Origin: a virus
Virus record (IMG/VR): IMGVR_UViG_3300045974_000166
Span: 1 to 64,000 of that record
DNA: 64,000 nt
Reading direction: 5' to 3' (one strand)
The stretch's first letter is position 1. Each line of letters starts with the position of its first letter. Of this stretch, positions 40,530 through 49,783 are shown one piece after another. Below the pieces are notes generated by a model. That model did no database searches and was not told the DNA's origin. It saw nothing but the letters and a program-made list of their open reading frames with translations. The position numbers were made by a program, and so were the translations under genes.

Positions 40530-42005
40530 TTACTTCACCTTTACATCATTGAGCATTGTGAGCATTGAGTTAGCACGAACTTCGTCAAAGGTCTGGGTGA
40601 ATTTAACTTCACCATTTTCGAAGTATGTGTACATTGCATCTTTCCAATCGAAACCTTTATCGGTCCAATTTGCAGGCCGAATAACCGCAGTTTGATATTC
40701 AGTACCTTGGGGGGCACCATTTGTCCAGAGCTGCACACGACCTTTTTTAGATGCTTTGTTTGAAGCAGTAATTGGATCTTTGAACACATCCCGCCATTGT
40801 ACTTCAAGTTTGTCGTACTTAGCATCTGGGTAATCAACCCATTCACGAACACCAACAGCCGAGCATTTCATAGCAAACTCTTGAGTGTCACGATTACATT
40901 GTTGGAGCAGTCCACCACCCATACCAAATGCTATGTTGTCAGCAGACCAACCTGCTACATCAACAACGGTCCGAAGTATGCTAGACAAACTAAGAGAATC
41001 AATGCCATCGCCCCATATAACACGAACATTATTGAGTACTTTATAGCCTTTGGTGTTTTTAACAAATCCAAATCTGCTGCCAAGAATGTTGAACATTTTC
41101 GGAAGAACAACAGTAGGATCACCAGAGTCAGGACGAATAACAACAGTAGCACCACTTGCAATAACATCATCTTTTAACTCCGTTCCCCACATTTCGCAGG
41201 CTTTGTAAATGTCATACGAGTCAGACACCACAGCAAGAATTTTACCATTCCCACCGAACTGCTTGACCATATTCCGGTAAGCATCTACTTCGTTTGTACG
41301 ACCCCAACTTGTGATGGTACTGTGTTCTGCTGCTGGGATGCTAAATCCTGCCACATCACCCCCATAGGTATCCATGACATGCAGTACCCCAGAAATAGTA
41401 TCCGTACCCATAAAGTTGACAAGGTGCGCTGCTCCACCAATACCGGCAGAATCCAGGCTGCTGACACCGCGAGCACCAAAATCATGAAGCTTAAAAGATA
41501 TTGTTGAAGGATCACCGCTTTTCTCCAGGTAGTTTAGAATTTCTTGCTTTATGTGCCAAGAGGTAGTTCCGACAGTTGTAGGATACCAAATTGCTCTGAG
41601 GGCTGTAGTTTCAACCCAAGTTGTAAGCCAGAAACAGTTGGGGTCCGTGTTTTCAATTGTACACAGGACATTTCTTGTTGGGATGATAAGTCCCTCTTTA
41701 GCTGCTCGGATCCGTAGAGGAAGTTTTCCACCGTGGACATCGAGAATGTACTGCCATCCTGCCAAGTTGAAGGGCTCCCCGTGTAAGGTCCAAATACGAT
41801 TGGCGTAGTCGATTTGCTCTTGAGTAATAGGCTCAGCCAAATACTTTGCAAGAGCTTGAACTCCGAGGAATTCTGTTCGGTCATATTTGCCTCCGCGACT
41901 TTCGATGTAAGAGTAGACATATTCTGTTCCTGGTGGATATTGTTTCCACATTGAGACTTTGTACGAGTCGGTGTCTGTGATGATTGATTGAAGTTTGTTT
42001 GTCAT
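40530..42005 (-). CDS. nadV: NadV, nicotinamide phosphoribosyltransferase
   Basis: 491 residues, full length for the NAMPT family (about 460-490). Conserved blocks are visible: ESRGGKYDRTEFLG (about 34-47), KLHDFGARGVSSLDSAGIGG (about 163-182), PAAEHSTITSWGR, and VIRPDSGDP. The enzyme makes NMN from nicotinamide and PRPP, the first step of NAD+ recycling. It lies 24 bp after the NMN adenylyltransferase gene in the same operon. Together the two steps rebuild NAD+. Confidence 0.93.
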   Translation of the reverse strand: MTNKLQSIITDTDSYKVSMWKQYPPGTEYVYSYIESRGGKYDRTEFLGVQALAKYLAEPITQEQIDYANRIWTLHGEPFNLAGWQYILDVHGGKLPLRIRAAKEGLIIPTRNVLCTIENTDPNCFWLTTWVETTALRAIWYPTTVGTTSWHIKQEILNYLEKSGDPSTISFKLHDFGARGVSSLDSAGIGGAAHLVNFMGTDTISGVLHVMDTYGGDVAGFSIPAAEHSTITSWGRTNEVDAYRNMVKQFGGNGKILAVVSDSYDIYKACEMWGTELKDDVIASGATVVIRPDSGDPTVVLPKMFNILGSRFGFVKNTKGYKVLNNVRVIWGDGIDSLSLSSILRTVVDVAGWSADNIAFGMGGGLLQQCNRDTQEFAMKCSAVGVREWVDYPDAKYDKLEVQWRDVFKDPITASNKASKKGRVQLWTNGAPQGTEYQTAVIRPANWTDKGFDWKDAMYTYFENGEVKFTQTFDEVRANSMLTMLNDVKVK

Positions 42006-42029
42006 GGTAAGCTCCTTATAATGACAGGG

Positions 42030-43031
42030 TTAAGAAATCTGTGGATTGAGATGTGCCGGTGGTGGCATTACTCCAAGCATGTAAGAAATGATAGAAAGGT
42101 GATCGTCAAACAGTTTCATATTCGACATCACTTCGCGGATCGGAAACCAACCGCATTCCATAGCATCATCAGCACCGTTAGCACGTGGAAGCGATCCATC
42201 AACATTGGGTTGTACTTTGAAATGCACACAGAGTGTTACACGGGGAATTCCATTGCCACGAGTAGGATCATCAAAAAGATGTTGAGCCATATATGAACCA
42301 CGTAGAACTTTTTCTGGTACACGAATGTTGGTCTCTTCTTGAAGTTCACGGACGGCACAGTCTAGGAACGTCTCAGTGCGATTCTTAAATCCACCCGGTA
42401 GTGCCCATGTGCCGCGGCCCGGAGCACGAGCTCTTTGAATCAGCAGGACATGACCAGAGCATTCCACCAGAGCATCCGCACAGTTAAATGACAGAGTTTC
42501 TGGAAAGGGGTAATCGGCAAAGAGTTTCTTTTCGTTCTGGAAGTAATTCCAATCTTCTATTACTTCTGGTTCAAAGTTAGAACCACCAATCTTGAATCTT
42601 GCTGTACGAATGTCGGTTGAGCAGATTTCATAAGGTGTAGTAAGATTTACAAATCTGTACTGGGGAAACCATTTCAAATAATCATTACCTTCTTTGGCAA
42701 AACCAAAGAGAATAGTTTCTTTCGATTGCCAGTACCGAGCTTGTTCAGTTGCGATCGTAGTCACATCAGAAATCCACTGTGTGTTAGAATACTTGTAGTC
42801 GTTCAGTGGGACAATATCTACACCAGCAAGATCTTCGTGGTCTAGAAATAGTTCAATTTCTGCTTCACGCTCAAGATAGGTATATGGATTCTTAATCGAA
42901 CGAGCAGCATTAGCTGATCCGACTATGATAACGAGATTAGTACATTGAGATTTGGCTTGGCGAATCAGTTCTCTGTGACCAGTATGAAGTGGTTGGAACC
43001 TGCCAATGAGAATACCAGTTGTGTTTTGCAT
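42030..43031 (-). CDS. Bifunctional NMN adenylyltransferase-Nudix hydrolase (NadM-like)
   Basis: 333 residues from the ATG at 43031, chosen for the strong AAGGAG seven bases upstream; an ATG at 43052 lies before that site. The nucleotidyltransferase motif GRFQPLHTGHRELI (10-23) and a later STDIRTARF block mark the NMN adenylyltransferase domain. A Nudix box, GGFKNRTETFLDC(A)VREL(QEE), lies at 213-235. The first domain makes NAD+ from NMN and ATP; the Nudix domain of this family cleaves ADP-ribose-type compounds. Pairs with NadV. Confidence 0.93.
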   Translation of the reverse strand: MQNTTGILIGRFQPLHTGHRELIRQAKSQCTNLVIIVGSANAARSIKNPYTYLEREAEIELFLDHEDLAGVDIVPLNDYKYSNTQWISDVTTIATEQARYWQSKETILFGFAKEGNDYLKWFPQYRFVNLTTPYEICSTDIRTARFKIGGSNFEPEVIEDWNYFQNEKKLFADYPFPETLSFNCADALVECSGHVLLIQRARAPGRGTWALPGGFKNRTETFLDCAVRELQEETNIRVPEKVLRGSYMAQHLFDDPTRGNGIPRVTLCVHFKVQPNVDGSLPRANGADDAMECGWFPIREVMSNMKLFDDHLSIISYMLGVMPPPAHLNPQIS

Positions 43032-43067
43032 TATAAACTCCTTATGTTGCAAATATATTTATTCAAT

Positions 43068-43511
43068 TTATTTTTGAAGATTGGTACGAAGATTCATTAA
43101 AATTCGGCCGAGCATGTTTTGCCCTTCACCTTCACAGACACCCCAGTAGGTATCATGCCAGACATTGGTTTCCTCAAGATGCGCATCACCAGTGTCAATT
43201 AGCTTTTGTGCCAGATCTTTGTCAGCGAATTTTGCCTTTAGAGCATTAGTCATAGCAATAAGTTTATATGTATCCCAATCAGGTCTGAGTACGGCAGTCT
43301 TACCTATCTTTTTAGCTTGGGCACCAGTTGAACTCATAAGGATCTTCAGACGATAATCGTAATCGTTTGATTTTTGATACATGAAAACATGTTCAGATGA
43401 CGTAAATGGAATAGAATTCCAAACACAAATGCATGGATGAAAATTAGAGAGCCAACTGTATTTACCACGAAAGCCCATGATAGGTGGAAATTCGGATTCA
43501 AAAAGATTCAT
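43068..43511 (-). CDS. NADAR (YbiA/DUF1768) family protein
   Basis: 147 residues, full length for the family. Signature blocks: YSWLSNFHPC near residue 18, FTSSEHVFMYQKS near residue 36, a central Asp/Tyr segment, and THLEETN(V)WHDTYWGV-like C-terminal residues with the conserved W-G. NADAR proteins act on ADP-ribose compounds, and some remove ADP-ribose from guanine in DNA, reversing DarT-type attack. It overlaps the small leaderless gene upstream by ATGA. Confidence 0.85.
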   Translation of the reverse strand: MNLFESEFPPIMGFRGKYSWLSNFHPCICVWNSIPFTSSEHVFMYQKSNDYDYRLKILMSSTGAQAKKIGKTAVLRPDWDTYKLIAMTNALKAKFADKDLAQKLIDTGDAHLEETNVWHDTYWGVCEGEGQNMLGRILMNLRTNLQK

Positions 43512-43738
43512 ACCAGCAATTCTTTCATGATCACAAATTTAGCTTCTGGGATCGACCGACAGAGGTCACCATTCACAGAGATATGCTTGAACGACTTAAT
43601 GAGCACTTTGAATTTACCCAGGGTAAGCGACCTTGAATCAGTAGATTTCTGAGACACCGGCACCTTACCTGAAGAGAAGTAAATTGTGCCCCAGAGTTCA
43701 TCCGAGACAGTTTTCATTTGGAAGTGTAGATTAGACAT
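43508..43738 (-). CDS. Small protein heading the NAD operon, probably leaderless
   Basis: 76 residues; the ATG lies six bases after TATAAT. Basic, Ser/Lys-rich with a beta core (LGKFKVLIKSFKHISV). The stop overlaps the NADAR start. Its place at the head of the operon suggests a linked function, not identifiable from the sequence. Confidence 0.6.
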   Translation of the reverse strand: MSNLHFQMKTVSDELWGTIYFSSGKVPVSQKSTDSRSLTLGKFKVLIKSFKHISVNGDLCRSIPEAKFVIMKELLV

Positions 43739-43744
43739 GAATCA

Positions 43745-43773
43745 ATTATACCACAATAAACTTTATATGTAAA
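43745..43773 (-). promoter_or_regulatory. Early promoter of the NAD/ADP-ribose operon
   Basis: TTTACA, 17 nt, extended TGG and TATAAT, with six bases to the ATG at 43738. The -35 box abuts the TAA of the macro-domain gene. Confidence 0.85.
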
Positions 43774-44226
43774 TTAAAACTTCACAAGAGTAACTTTGCC
43801 GCCGTAGAAAGAAAGTTCATGATCAAACTTGGAGATGATGTCAACAATTCTACTTTCATCTCCACCAGCAAGGCCACAGCCAATATACGGCATCCCAAAA
43901 TGTTTCTTGGGGAACATAAACTTCAACTTTTGAAGAATCAGCCAAAATGCTTCATACTCAAAACGATCTTTGCCGTCGGTACCATAATCAAACTGTGTAT
44001 ACGCATTCACAATAATGGGTTTGTAATGAACTAGAGTATACGTTCCAAGTTTATTACGATCGCCTTTAGATGTTTCTTGATCAATTGTCCAGGCACCCGG
44101 GTAATTTTCTTTTATCAGCTTAGCAACTCCAGAGCCCATTGTATTGAAACAATTACAACCGTGGACTATTACATCAAACTTACCACCCTTAGCAAATTTA
44201 ATTAGATCGCCTTGCAAGTATTCCAT
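43774..44226 (-). CDS. Macro-domain protein (ADP-ribose processing)
   Basis: 150 residues, exactly one macro domain. The ADP-ribose-binding loop is HGCNCFNTMGSGVA (22-35), and the second loop is MPYIGCGLAGGD near residue 112. Members hydrolyse ADP-ribose esters or ADP-ribosyl bonds, including those on DNA (DarG) and ADP-ribose-1''-phosphate. It lies directly upstream of the NAD operon, which suggests a common purpose. Confidence 0.88.
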   Translation of the reverse strand: MEYLQGDLIKFAKGGKFDVIVHGCNCFNTMGSGVAKLIKENYPGAWTIDQETSKGDRNKLGTYTLVHYKPIIVNAYTQFDYGTDGKDRFEYEAFWLILQKLKFMFPKKHFGMPYIGCGLAGGDESRIVDIISKFDHELSFYGGKVTLVKF

Positions 44227-44235
44227 AGATTTCTT

Positions 44236-44757
44236 TCAAAGAGAATATTTAAGCAAAAGTTCATCAAGTTCAGCTTCTGTAGAATCTCCCACATCATGAG
44301 ATTTCATAACAACTGCTTCGTGACCAAATTTGGCCAATTTCAATCCGGGCGCATCATCGTCACATAAAGCGACAACCCTTCGGTTCAGACACTTCAAGAA
44401 TCCTTTAAGGTCCTGTGTTGGGTTATTTGAGAGCACTGCCAGAGCAGAAAACCCACGAGAGCAAAGCCGAGCAGCGTCAAACATTCCTTCAACCAAGAAA
44501 ACAAGGTTCGGTGTCAAATGGAGACTTTCGACTCCAAAGACGACCAGAGTTCCCTCAGTTTTGTAAGTGTAGTACCGGCCTTCTTTGGGATCATTGCGTC
44601 TGGTTTTATCGGCGCCAGGCCTGTATTGTTGGTATCCGCAGACTTGGCCTGACAGATTGTACAACAGAGCAGTGGCGACCCGGTTTTCTTCGTCCAACAG
44701 AAACCGATGCAAACCTAGATTCGCATGACGGTCTTTAAGATGTTGGGCGAGTGTCAT
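44236..44757 (-). CDS. Toprim-domain protein, primase-like
   Basis: 173 residues from the ATG at 44757, two bases after the upstream stop. The Toprim motifs are visible: glutamate in VFLVEGMFDAARL (about 88-100) and the acidic triplet VALCDDDAPGLKLA (about 128-141). The N-terminal 80 residues resemble a small primase or RNA-polymerase-like region but lack a zinc finger. It could be the phage primase partner of gp41. Shorter than T4 gp61 (342). Confidence 0.65.
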   Translation of the reverse strand: MTLAQHLKDRHANLGLHRFLLDEENRVATALLYNLSGQVCGYQQYRPGADKTRRNDPKEGRYYTYKTEGTLVVFGVESLHLTPNLVFLVEGMFDAARLCSRGFSALAVLSNNPTQDLKGFLKCLNRRVVALCDDDAPGLKLAKFGHEAVVMKSHDVGDSTEAELDELLLKYSL

Positions 44758-44759
44758 GA

Positions 44760-45077
44760 TTATTTGAATTCGACGAGGATGGCAGAGGAAGGGCGGATAT
44801 ACGTGTCGGCACGCCAATCGTAACTACCTTCACATTCAACGACTTCCTTGACGATGAAGGCCCGAGCGCATTTGCCGAACAGTTCAGCGGCAATATCGGA
44901 ACCCAATTTGCCGTCATTTTCAACAACGATACAGATCTTGGCACCAAGTAAACGGTCATAGTCAACAGTGCCGACATTACAACCGGCCTTCGAAACATAC
45001 TTCCGTACGACTTCCATTGTCTTTACGATTTGGTTGGCAACATCCAACGGTTCCAACTGTTTGACGATTTTACCCAT
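44760..45077 (-). CDS. Hypothetical protein, 105 residues
   Basis: Start at the ATG at 45077, eight bases after AAAGGA; an ATG at 45086 touches the ribosome site. Alpha/beta with two long hydrophobic strands (KICIVVEND, ARAFIVKEVV). First gene after the promoter at 45106. Unknown. Confidence 0.6.
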   Translation of the reverse strand: MGKIVKQLEPLDVANQIVKTMEVVRKYVSKAGCNVGTVDYDRLLGAKICIVVENDGKLGSDIAAELFGKCARAFIVKEVVECEGSYDWRADTYIRPSSAILVEFK

Positions 45078-45105
45078 GACTACCATCCTTTGTTTAAGAT
45101 GGTTT

Positions 45106-45134
45106 ATTATACTACAATTAGTATTATGTGTAAA
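45106..45134 (-). promoter_or_regulatory. Early sigma70-like promoter
   Basis: TTTACA, 17 nt, TATAAT, then AAACCATCTTAAACAAAGGA. The -35 box abuts the TAA of the topoisomerase A-type gene. Confidence 0.85.
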
Positions 45135-46451
45135 TTAAAGAACGCTTAGATAACGCTCCATTGGATTTGTTTTGGTCAGTACAGTGTGTTCTATTGTACA
45201 CTGTCTAATCTTTTCCTCTAGCGATTCTACAGCATCGGTTGTGCATGAGTATAGAGGAATGTTGATAAAGCTCTTGCCGTGTTCGGCTATGGTCACTTTG
45301 GTCCGAATGACTTCAAGCAGTTGTTCTTTGTTCAGTTGACGGAAGTCAATCTTACGATCAACAACCATCTTGATGAACTTTGCCTTGTCGGTCATGAGAC
45401 TGATTTGAGCAAGTAGTTCAAACTTTTCGTATGCAATCTTTTCTTCGAACTTTTCCAACCGATGGTCACAGAAGTATGCAAGCAGATCAGCTGCAGAGTC
45501 AAACAGTTTCAGCTTACCATCTGTACCTAGAGTGGTGATGTTCTCTGTGTGCGACTTACGAAGTTTGAAGAACTTAATCGGGTCGGTATCAATCTTGTCA
45601 CGAGCAATAGCCGTAACTTTCACATCGAAGCAGAAACCTTCCTCTGAGCAATTGTCTTCGTAGTCCTTAATCTTTTCGGCATCAAGTAGATCATTAAGAA
45701 ACTCTACATACTTGGCACGGTCGTAACCAACTGGTAGTTCGGAGATTTTGTAAGTGAACTTACCCACATATTCAACAATACCTTCTGTATACCATGTAGC
45801 AGTATTCTCTGTGTCCTGTGTCACGGTTCCGCGGAAGTGTGGGAATGTGGGTGCAATTGCTTCCTGAGCTTTCAAGAACTTCTTGGGGTCCTTGAGATAC
45901 TTCTTGACAGCAACTGTGAGGTCCTTGATTGAACGAGGGAGAATGTTGCACGCGAAACCTACGGCAATACCTTGAGTACCATTCACTAACACCCATGGGA
46001 TAGTCGGCAAGTAATAAGCAGGCTCTGGATTCTCTGGGTCCGGAGATTTAGAAGTAACCTCTGTGTCAATAAAGTACTTTTTGAACTCTGGGCTCAAGGT
46101 GCAGAAAATGTAGCGAGAACCGGCAGCCTCTTGTACGAGACGTGAGCCAAAGTTGCCATGACCCGTGAAGATGGGACAGTTATTGTTCCAATCGGCCGTC
46201 AGCGTCACCACAGCACCCATGGCGGATTCTTCGCCGTGGTGATAGTTGTACTTGGCCAAACCACCACCCAGTTCTGCAACCTTGACCTTCTTATTTGAAT
46301 GCTCAGTAAGCATAGAATAGATCAACTTACGTGCAGCAGGTTTCACACCATCTATAGCGGATGGGATGGCACGATTTTCAACCGTATACATCGAATAGGC
46401 TTTGAAGCCCGAATCGATTTCATTTGAGATTGAGGATTCAATAATTTTCAT
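45135..46451 (-). CDS. 52: Type II topoisomerase, A-type subunit (gp52-like)
   Basis: 438 residues, near T4 gp52 (442). Start set at the ATG at 46451, which overlaps the stop of the other subunit; the longer reading begins with TTG. DNA-gate features: RAIPSAIDGVKPAARKLIYSM near residue 25, the HHGEESAMGAVV block, and the catalytic Tyr in GSRYIFCTLSPEF (about 116). Cuts and religates DNA during fork movement and segregation. Confidence 0.93.
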   Translation of the reverse strand: MKIIESSISNEIDSGFKAYSMYTVENRAIPSAIDGVKPAARKLIYSMLTEHSNKKVKVAELGGGLAKYNYHHGEESAMGAVVTLTADWNNNCPIFTGHGNFGSRLVQEAAGSRYIFCTLSPEFKKYFIDTEVTSKSPDPENPEPAYYLPTIPWVLVNGTQGIAVGFACNILPRSIKDLTVAVKKYLKDPKKFLKAQEAIAPTFPHFRGTVTQDTENTATWYTEGIVEYVGKFTYKISELPVGYDRAKYVEFLNDLLDAEKIKDYEDNCSEEGFCFDVKVTAIARDKIDTDPIKFFKLRKSHTENITTLGTDGKLKLFDSAADLLAYFCDHRLEKFEEKIAYEKFELLAQISLMTDKAKFIKMVVDRKIDFRQLNKEQLLEVIRTKVTIAEHGKSFINIPLYSCTTDAVESLEEKIRQCTIEHTVLTKTNPMERYLSVL

Positions 46452-48271
46452 GCGAGCATCCAATTTTTGCGGCCGTCGGCTGAATCACCAAATGCCATTT
46501 CCAATTTTTCAAAATCTGCAGCAGTGGCATTCACTTTGATGAATCGCGGGTTTTGCAGACATTGTTTGTAGACTTCCTTGGGCATAGAGCCCAAACCTTT
46601 AAAATAATCCACTGTATAACCTCTAACATTAGCAGCTTCATATTCGTCCTTTGAATAGAATGATTTCAAATCCTTACCCTTGGTACAATAGTACAAAGGT
46701 GCAGTACAACGATTGATGCGGCCTTCAGTAAACAACTCAGGCCAGTTCGAAAATAGATTCATGAGCAGAGCAAAGATGTGATCACCATCGGTATCAGAGT
46801 CGGTAAAGATAGCAATCTTACCATAATTAAGATCTGTAGCAGGTTTACCAAATGATAGACCAATGATAGAAAGTAACTCAGAGATTTCTTTGTTCTTGAT
46901 AATGTCGACCGGTTTCATACCGCGGACATTCATCACTTTACCCTTTAGAGGATAAGCTCCATCGGTCTTGGGATTCCGCACAGAGATATGGCAGCCGACG
47001 GCAGAGAGACCTTCTACGATATATAGAATTCTTTTCTCGGGATCAGAATCAGTTGCAGCAATATGATTCACCACACGGATTTTGGCCGTAGATTTTTGTT
47101 TCTTGGCAAGTTCACGAGCCTCGGCCTGTTCCTTTTTGAACAGTATAGCTTGAATCATTGGGTCAAGAATAGCCGGAGTATTTAGAATCTGCTTCGAAAT
47201 TTTATCGAAATCAATTCCACCCAAATGTGTAGCAACTTCTGAGGCAGTATTGGTGATACGTTCCTTCGTTTGTGAATCAAATTTCATATTCACAAAGCCG
47301 CGAAGAATGGACACAAAAGTCAAATGTTGCTTGATCTGATTTGGCAGCACATCAATTTTGTGCTTTTTCCGAATGTGTTCCTTCAGAGTAACTACGATCT
47401 GATCAAGTACATAGTTTACATGTGAGCCGCCGTTCTTAATCCACAGTCCGTTAACATATGAATGAAGCCGAAACTCTTCTTGTTCGCCAGAAGGACCAAA
47501 AATTAGAACATTCTTTTCGTCTTGTGAAATTACAAATTCCGTGCAATACTTTGAAGCATATTCCTTGGCATTCTTGATCTTGATCTTTTCAGAATTGAAT
47601 GTGAATGTAATCGAAGGATAGCATGCTGCCAAATTTTCAATACGGTCCTTGATGAAATTAATGTGATCGTCTGAAATCACAAGGATACCAAACGCAGATA
47701 GGTCTGGTACAAATGATACCTTAGTAAATTGTTTGGTTGATGCTTTTACGTTAATTGACTTTACCTTGGCATGATCAGCTGTGACCATTTTGAGGTAATT
47801 CTTACCGTCGGAAGTTTCACCAATAAATTCAGATGAAAATACAGCAGTAGCAAAAGAACCGACACCGTTGGCACCAATGGTTTCACGGTCGTCTGAGAAG
47901 TTAGAACCGGCACGAGCTCTAGTCCATGCTAGCACAGGTTGGTAATTTTCACCGTGCTTTACTACAGGGATACCACGGCCGTTATCCTCAACTGTAATTC
48001 GCCATGTGTCATTCTCAAGACCATTTTCTTGTTTGACAAAGTCGATATGAATCTTATTGGCAAATTTAAAATCGGTCCGAATGGCTTCATCAATTGAGTT
48101 ATCAATGATCTCAGAGATGATCTTGAGCAGCCCAGGAATTACTTTGAGTGTTTGATGCTCACCGAAGAACATACCAGATACTTCTTCGGTTGCAACTGAA
48201 CCAATGTACATTGCTGGCCGAATACGCATATGCTGCGCATCGGTCAGTTCTTTAAATTCTTCTTTTTTCAT
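46448..48271 (-). CDS. 39: Type II topoisomerase, B-type (ATPase) subunit (gp39+gp60)
   Basis: 607 residues. GHKL ATPase motifs: EIIDNSIDEA (about 52-61), VEDNGRGIPV, and GANGVGS. The Toprim domain follows, with ILYIVEGLSAVG and IFTDSDTDGDH. In T4 this region is split between genes 39 and 60; here it is one undivided gene. The ATG lies six bases after TATAAT, so the mRNA is probably leaderless. Coupled by ATGA to the A subunit. Confidence 0.94.
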   Translation of the reverse strand: MKKEEFKELTDAQHMRIRPAMYIGSVATEEVSGMFFGEHQTLKVIPGLLKIISEIIDNSIDEAIRTDFKFANKIHIDFVKQENGLENDTWRITVEDNGRGIPVVKHGENYQPVLAWTRARAGSNFSDDRETIGANGVGSFATAVFSSEFIGETSDGKNYLKMVTADHAKVKSINVKASTKQFTKVSFVPDLSAFGILVISDDHINFIKDRIENLAACYPSITFTFNSEKIKIKNAKEYASKYCTEFVISQDEKNVLIFGPSGEQEEFRLHSYVNGLWIKNGGSHVNYVLDQIVVTLKEHIRKKHKIDVLPNQIKQHLTFVSILRGFVNMKFDSQTKERITNTASEVATHLGGIDFDKISKQILNTPAILDPMIQAILFKKEQAEARELAKKQKSTAKIRVVNHIAATDSDPEKRILYIVEGLSAVGCHISVRNPKTDGAYPLKGKVMNVRGMKPVDIIKNKEISELLSIIGLSFGKPATDLNYGKIAIFTDSDTDGDHIFALLMNLFSNWPELFTEGRINRCTAPLYYCTKGKDLKSFYSKDEYEAANVRGYTVDYFKGLGSMPKEVYKQCLQNPRFIKVNATAADFEKLEMAFGDSADGRKNWMLA

Positions 48272-48277
48272 TTAACA

Positions 48278-48306
48278 ATTATACCATACAAAAGATTAAA
48301 TGTAAA
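48278..48306 (-). promoter_or_regulatory. Early promoter of the topoisomerase operon, leaderless arrangement
   Basis: TTTACA, 17 nt, TATAAT, then TGTTAA and the ATG. Abuts the TAA of the 28-residue gene. Confidence 0.8.
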
Positions 48307-48393
48307 TTAATCTGTTAAAAAGTAATGCGCGACATAATCTACCGAAAGTAATACAAGTAGTGCCGCGGCAAGAAATACTAAAAAGTTGATCAT
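48307..48393 (-). CDS. 28-residue membrane peptide
   Basis: One membrane segment (INFLVFLAAALLVLLSVDY) followed by VAHYFLTD. Starts at an ATGA overlap with the RNA ligase gene; the stop abuts the next -35 box. One of four micro-peptides of this type. Confidence 0.6.
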   Translation of the reverse strand: MINFLVFLAAALLVLLSVDYVAHYFLTD

Positions 48394-49520
48394 GAGTATT
48401 CCTTATGAAATCCAACAAAGTTCTTTAGTTCTTTCACATTCGCTTGGTTATTTGCCATGCGCTTAGCATATTCCAACAGAGCATCACGAATGTCGAAAGT
48501 TGGGTTTTCAAACAGTTTGAACATGAACATCTTGGTGTCACGGGAAAGAACCTTCAGAGCAAATTCTTTCCTATCTTTGATACAAGCCAGATCTTCAAAT
48601 TCCCAACGAATGCAATTGACTTTTGCATCAATTGCTTCCATCAACCCCTGAGCATAGTTCTTGATGAACTCGGCGCGGTCTGGCGCCAGCAAAGGTATTA
48701 CATCGTCGATCAATCCAGTCACGATTAGTTTCACACAGTCATGATCCCACTTAAGAGAATCCACGGCGTGGTGACGGTCACAGTATTGCTCTGACTTCAT
48801 TTTAACCATTCGGCCATCTGCAAAAGAAATAACAACACCTTCATCATCAACCAGTTCAGTGACTGACTTACGAAACTCATTAAAGCTTGCAGAATCAATT
48901 GACTTGATCTGCTTCACCAATGGGATTGCATATGACGCACATAGAGATTCACATTTTTCTCGGCTCATCATTTCGCCGGTTGAAATGAAGCGAACACCAG
49001 TAAGAACTAACATGTCTTCTGGATAGTCGATAACTACTCGGTTTTTACGCGAGCAGAATTCAAAAATAGGTGTTGCCCAATAATCTTTGCGAAGAGCTTC
49101 GATGAGGTATTTATATGCCCAATTGTCTTCTATAAGATCGGTGGCCATTTTAGAAATGTCAGTTACACCAGCACGGGTACCAAGAACAAAACTTTGGCGC
49201 TCATAGATCGGGAAGATGCAAGATCCATCCATCTTCTGAGTAATCAAATGTGGCTTGGAAAAATCCAACGCGGCATCGGACTCTGGGAATTCTCCATAGT
49301 TGAAGAACTTTGGAAAACCAAGACGACAAATCCCACCCGAAGCATTATCGAAAGCAGTACCACGGAGGTTAAGCAAAATACTAGTTTCTGCTTCGTCTTT
49401 TCCAACGAATGTAGTCTTGGTGTTTAGATTGTAGTCGATGACGGTATAAGTTCCCTTGTCTTTCACAGAGAACTCAGGCTTGTCTTTTATGGCCTCAAGG
49501 GCGTCGGTCAGAGTGAACAT
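48390..49520 (-). CDS. rnlA: T4 RNA ligase 1-like protein
   Basis: 376 residues, matching T4 Rnl1 (374). The adenylation motif is TQKMDGS (Lys96 in KxDG), preceded by RGTAFD and GFPKFFNYGE, and followed by EGVVISFADG with VKMKSEQY (motifs IV-V). Rnl1 repairs tRNAs cut by host anticodon nucleases together with an end-healing enzyme; no polynucleotide kinase-phosphatase is recognised in the window. Two bases after the upstream stop. Confidence 0.9.
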   Translation of the reverse strand: MFTLTDALEAIKDKPEFSVKDKGTYTVIDYNLNTKTTFVGKDEAETSILLNLRGTAFDNASGGICRLGFPKFFNYGEFPESDAALDFSKPHLITQKMDGSCIFPIYERQSFVLGTRAGVTDISKMATDLIEDNWAYKYLIEALRKDYWATPIFEFCSRKNRVVIDYPEDMLVLTGVRFISTGEMMSREKCESLCASYAIPLVKQIKSIDSASFNEFRKSVTELVDDEGVVISFADGRMVKMKSEQYCDRHHAVDSLKWDHDCVKLIVTGLIDDVIPLLAPDRAEFIKNYAQGLMEAIDAKVNCIRWEFEDLACIKDRKEFALKVLSRDTKMFMFKLFENPTFDIRDALLEYAKRMANNQANVKELKNFVGFHKEYS

Positions 49521-49522
49521 AA

Positions 49523-49777
49523 TTAATACCCAGAATTCATTATTTCGGTAAACACTTTGTAATCAATACAGACTCCATCATGGGTCTGTAAATATTCCAT
49601 ATTTGATCCACAATTCCCGGTGCCCGGGGTGACCATTTTTGAATTCACAACGAAGGGCCGTACCACATTGGAAAACGCGGTACACTTATTGTAATTGATC
49701 GTTGCGACAAACATGACGGAAAGAAATTCATCAAGCACTTTGACCTGGAATGAATTAGAAGATGTAAGATTGATCAT
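49523..49777 (-). CDS. Small protein, probably from a leaderless mRNA
   Basis: 84 residues from the ATG at 49777, six bases after TATAAT; the in-frame ATG at 49801 lies in the promoter. Beta-rich with three Cys (NKCTAFS, GNCGSN, GVCIDY). Precedes the RNA ligase gene. Unknown. Confidence 0.6.
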   Translation of the reverse strand: MINLTSSNSFQVKVLDEFLSVMFVATINYNKCTAFSNVVRPFVVNSKMVTPGTGNCGSNMEYLQTHDGVCIDYKVFTEIMNSGY

Positions 49778-49783
49778 GTGGTA

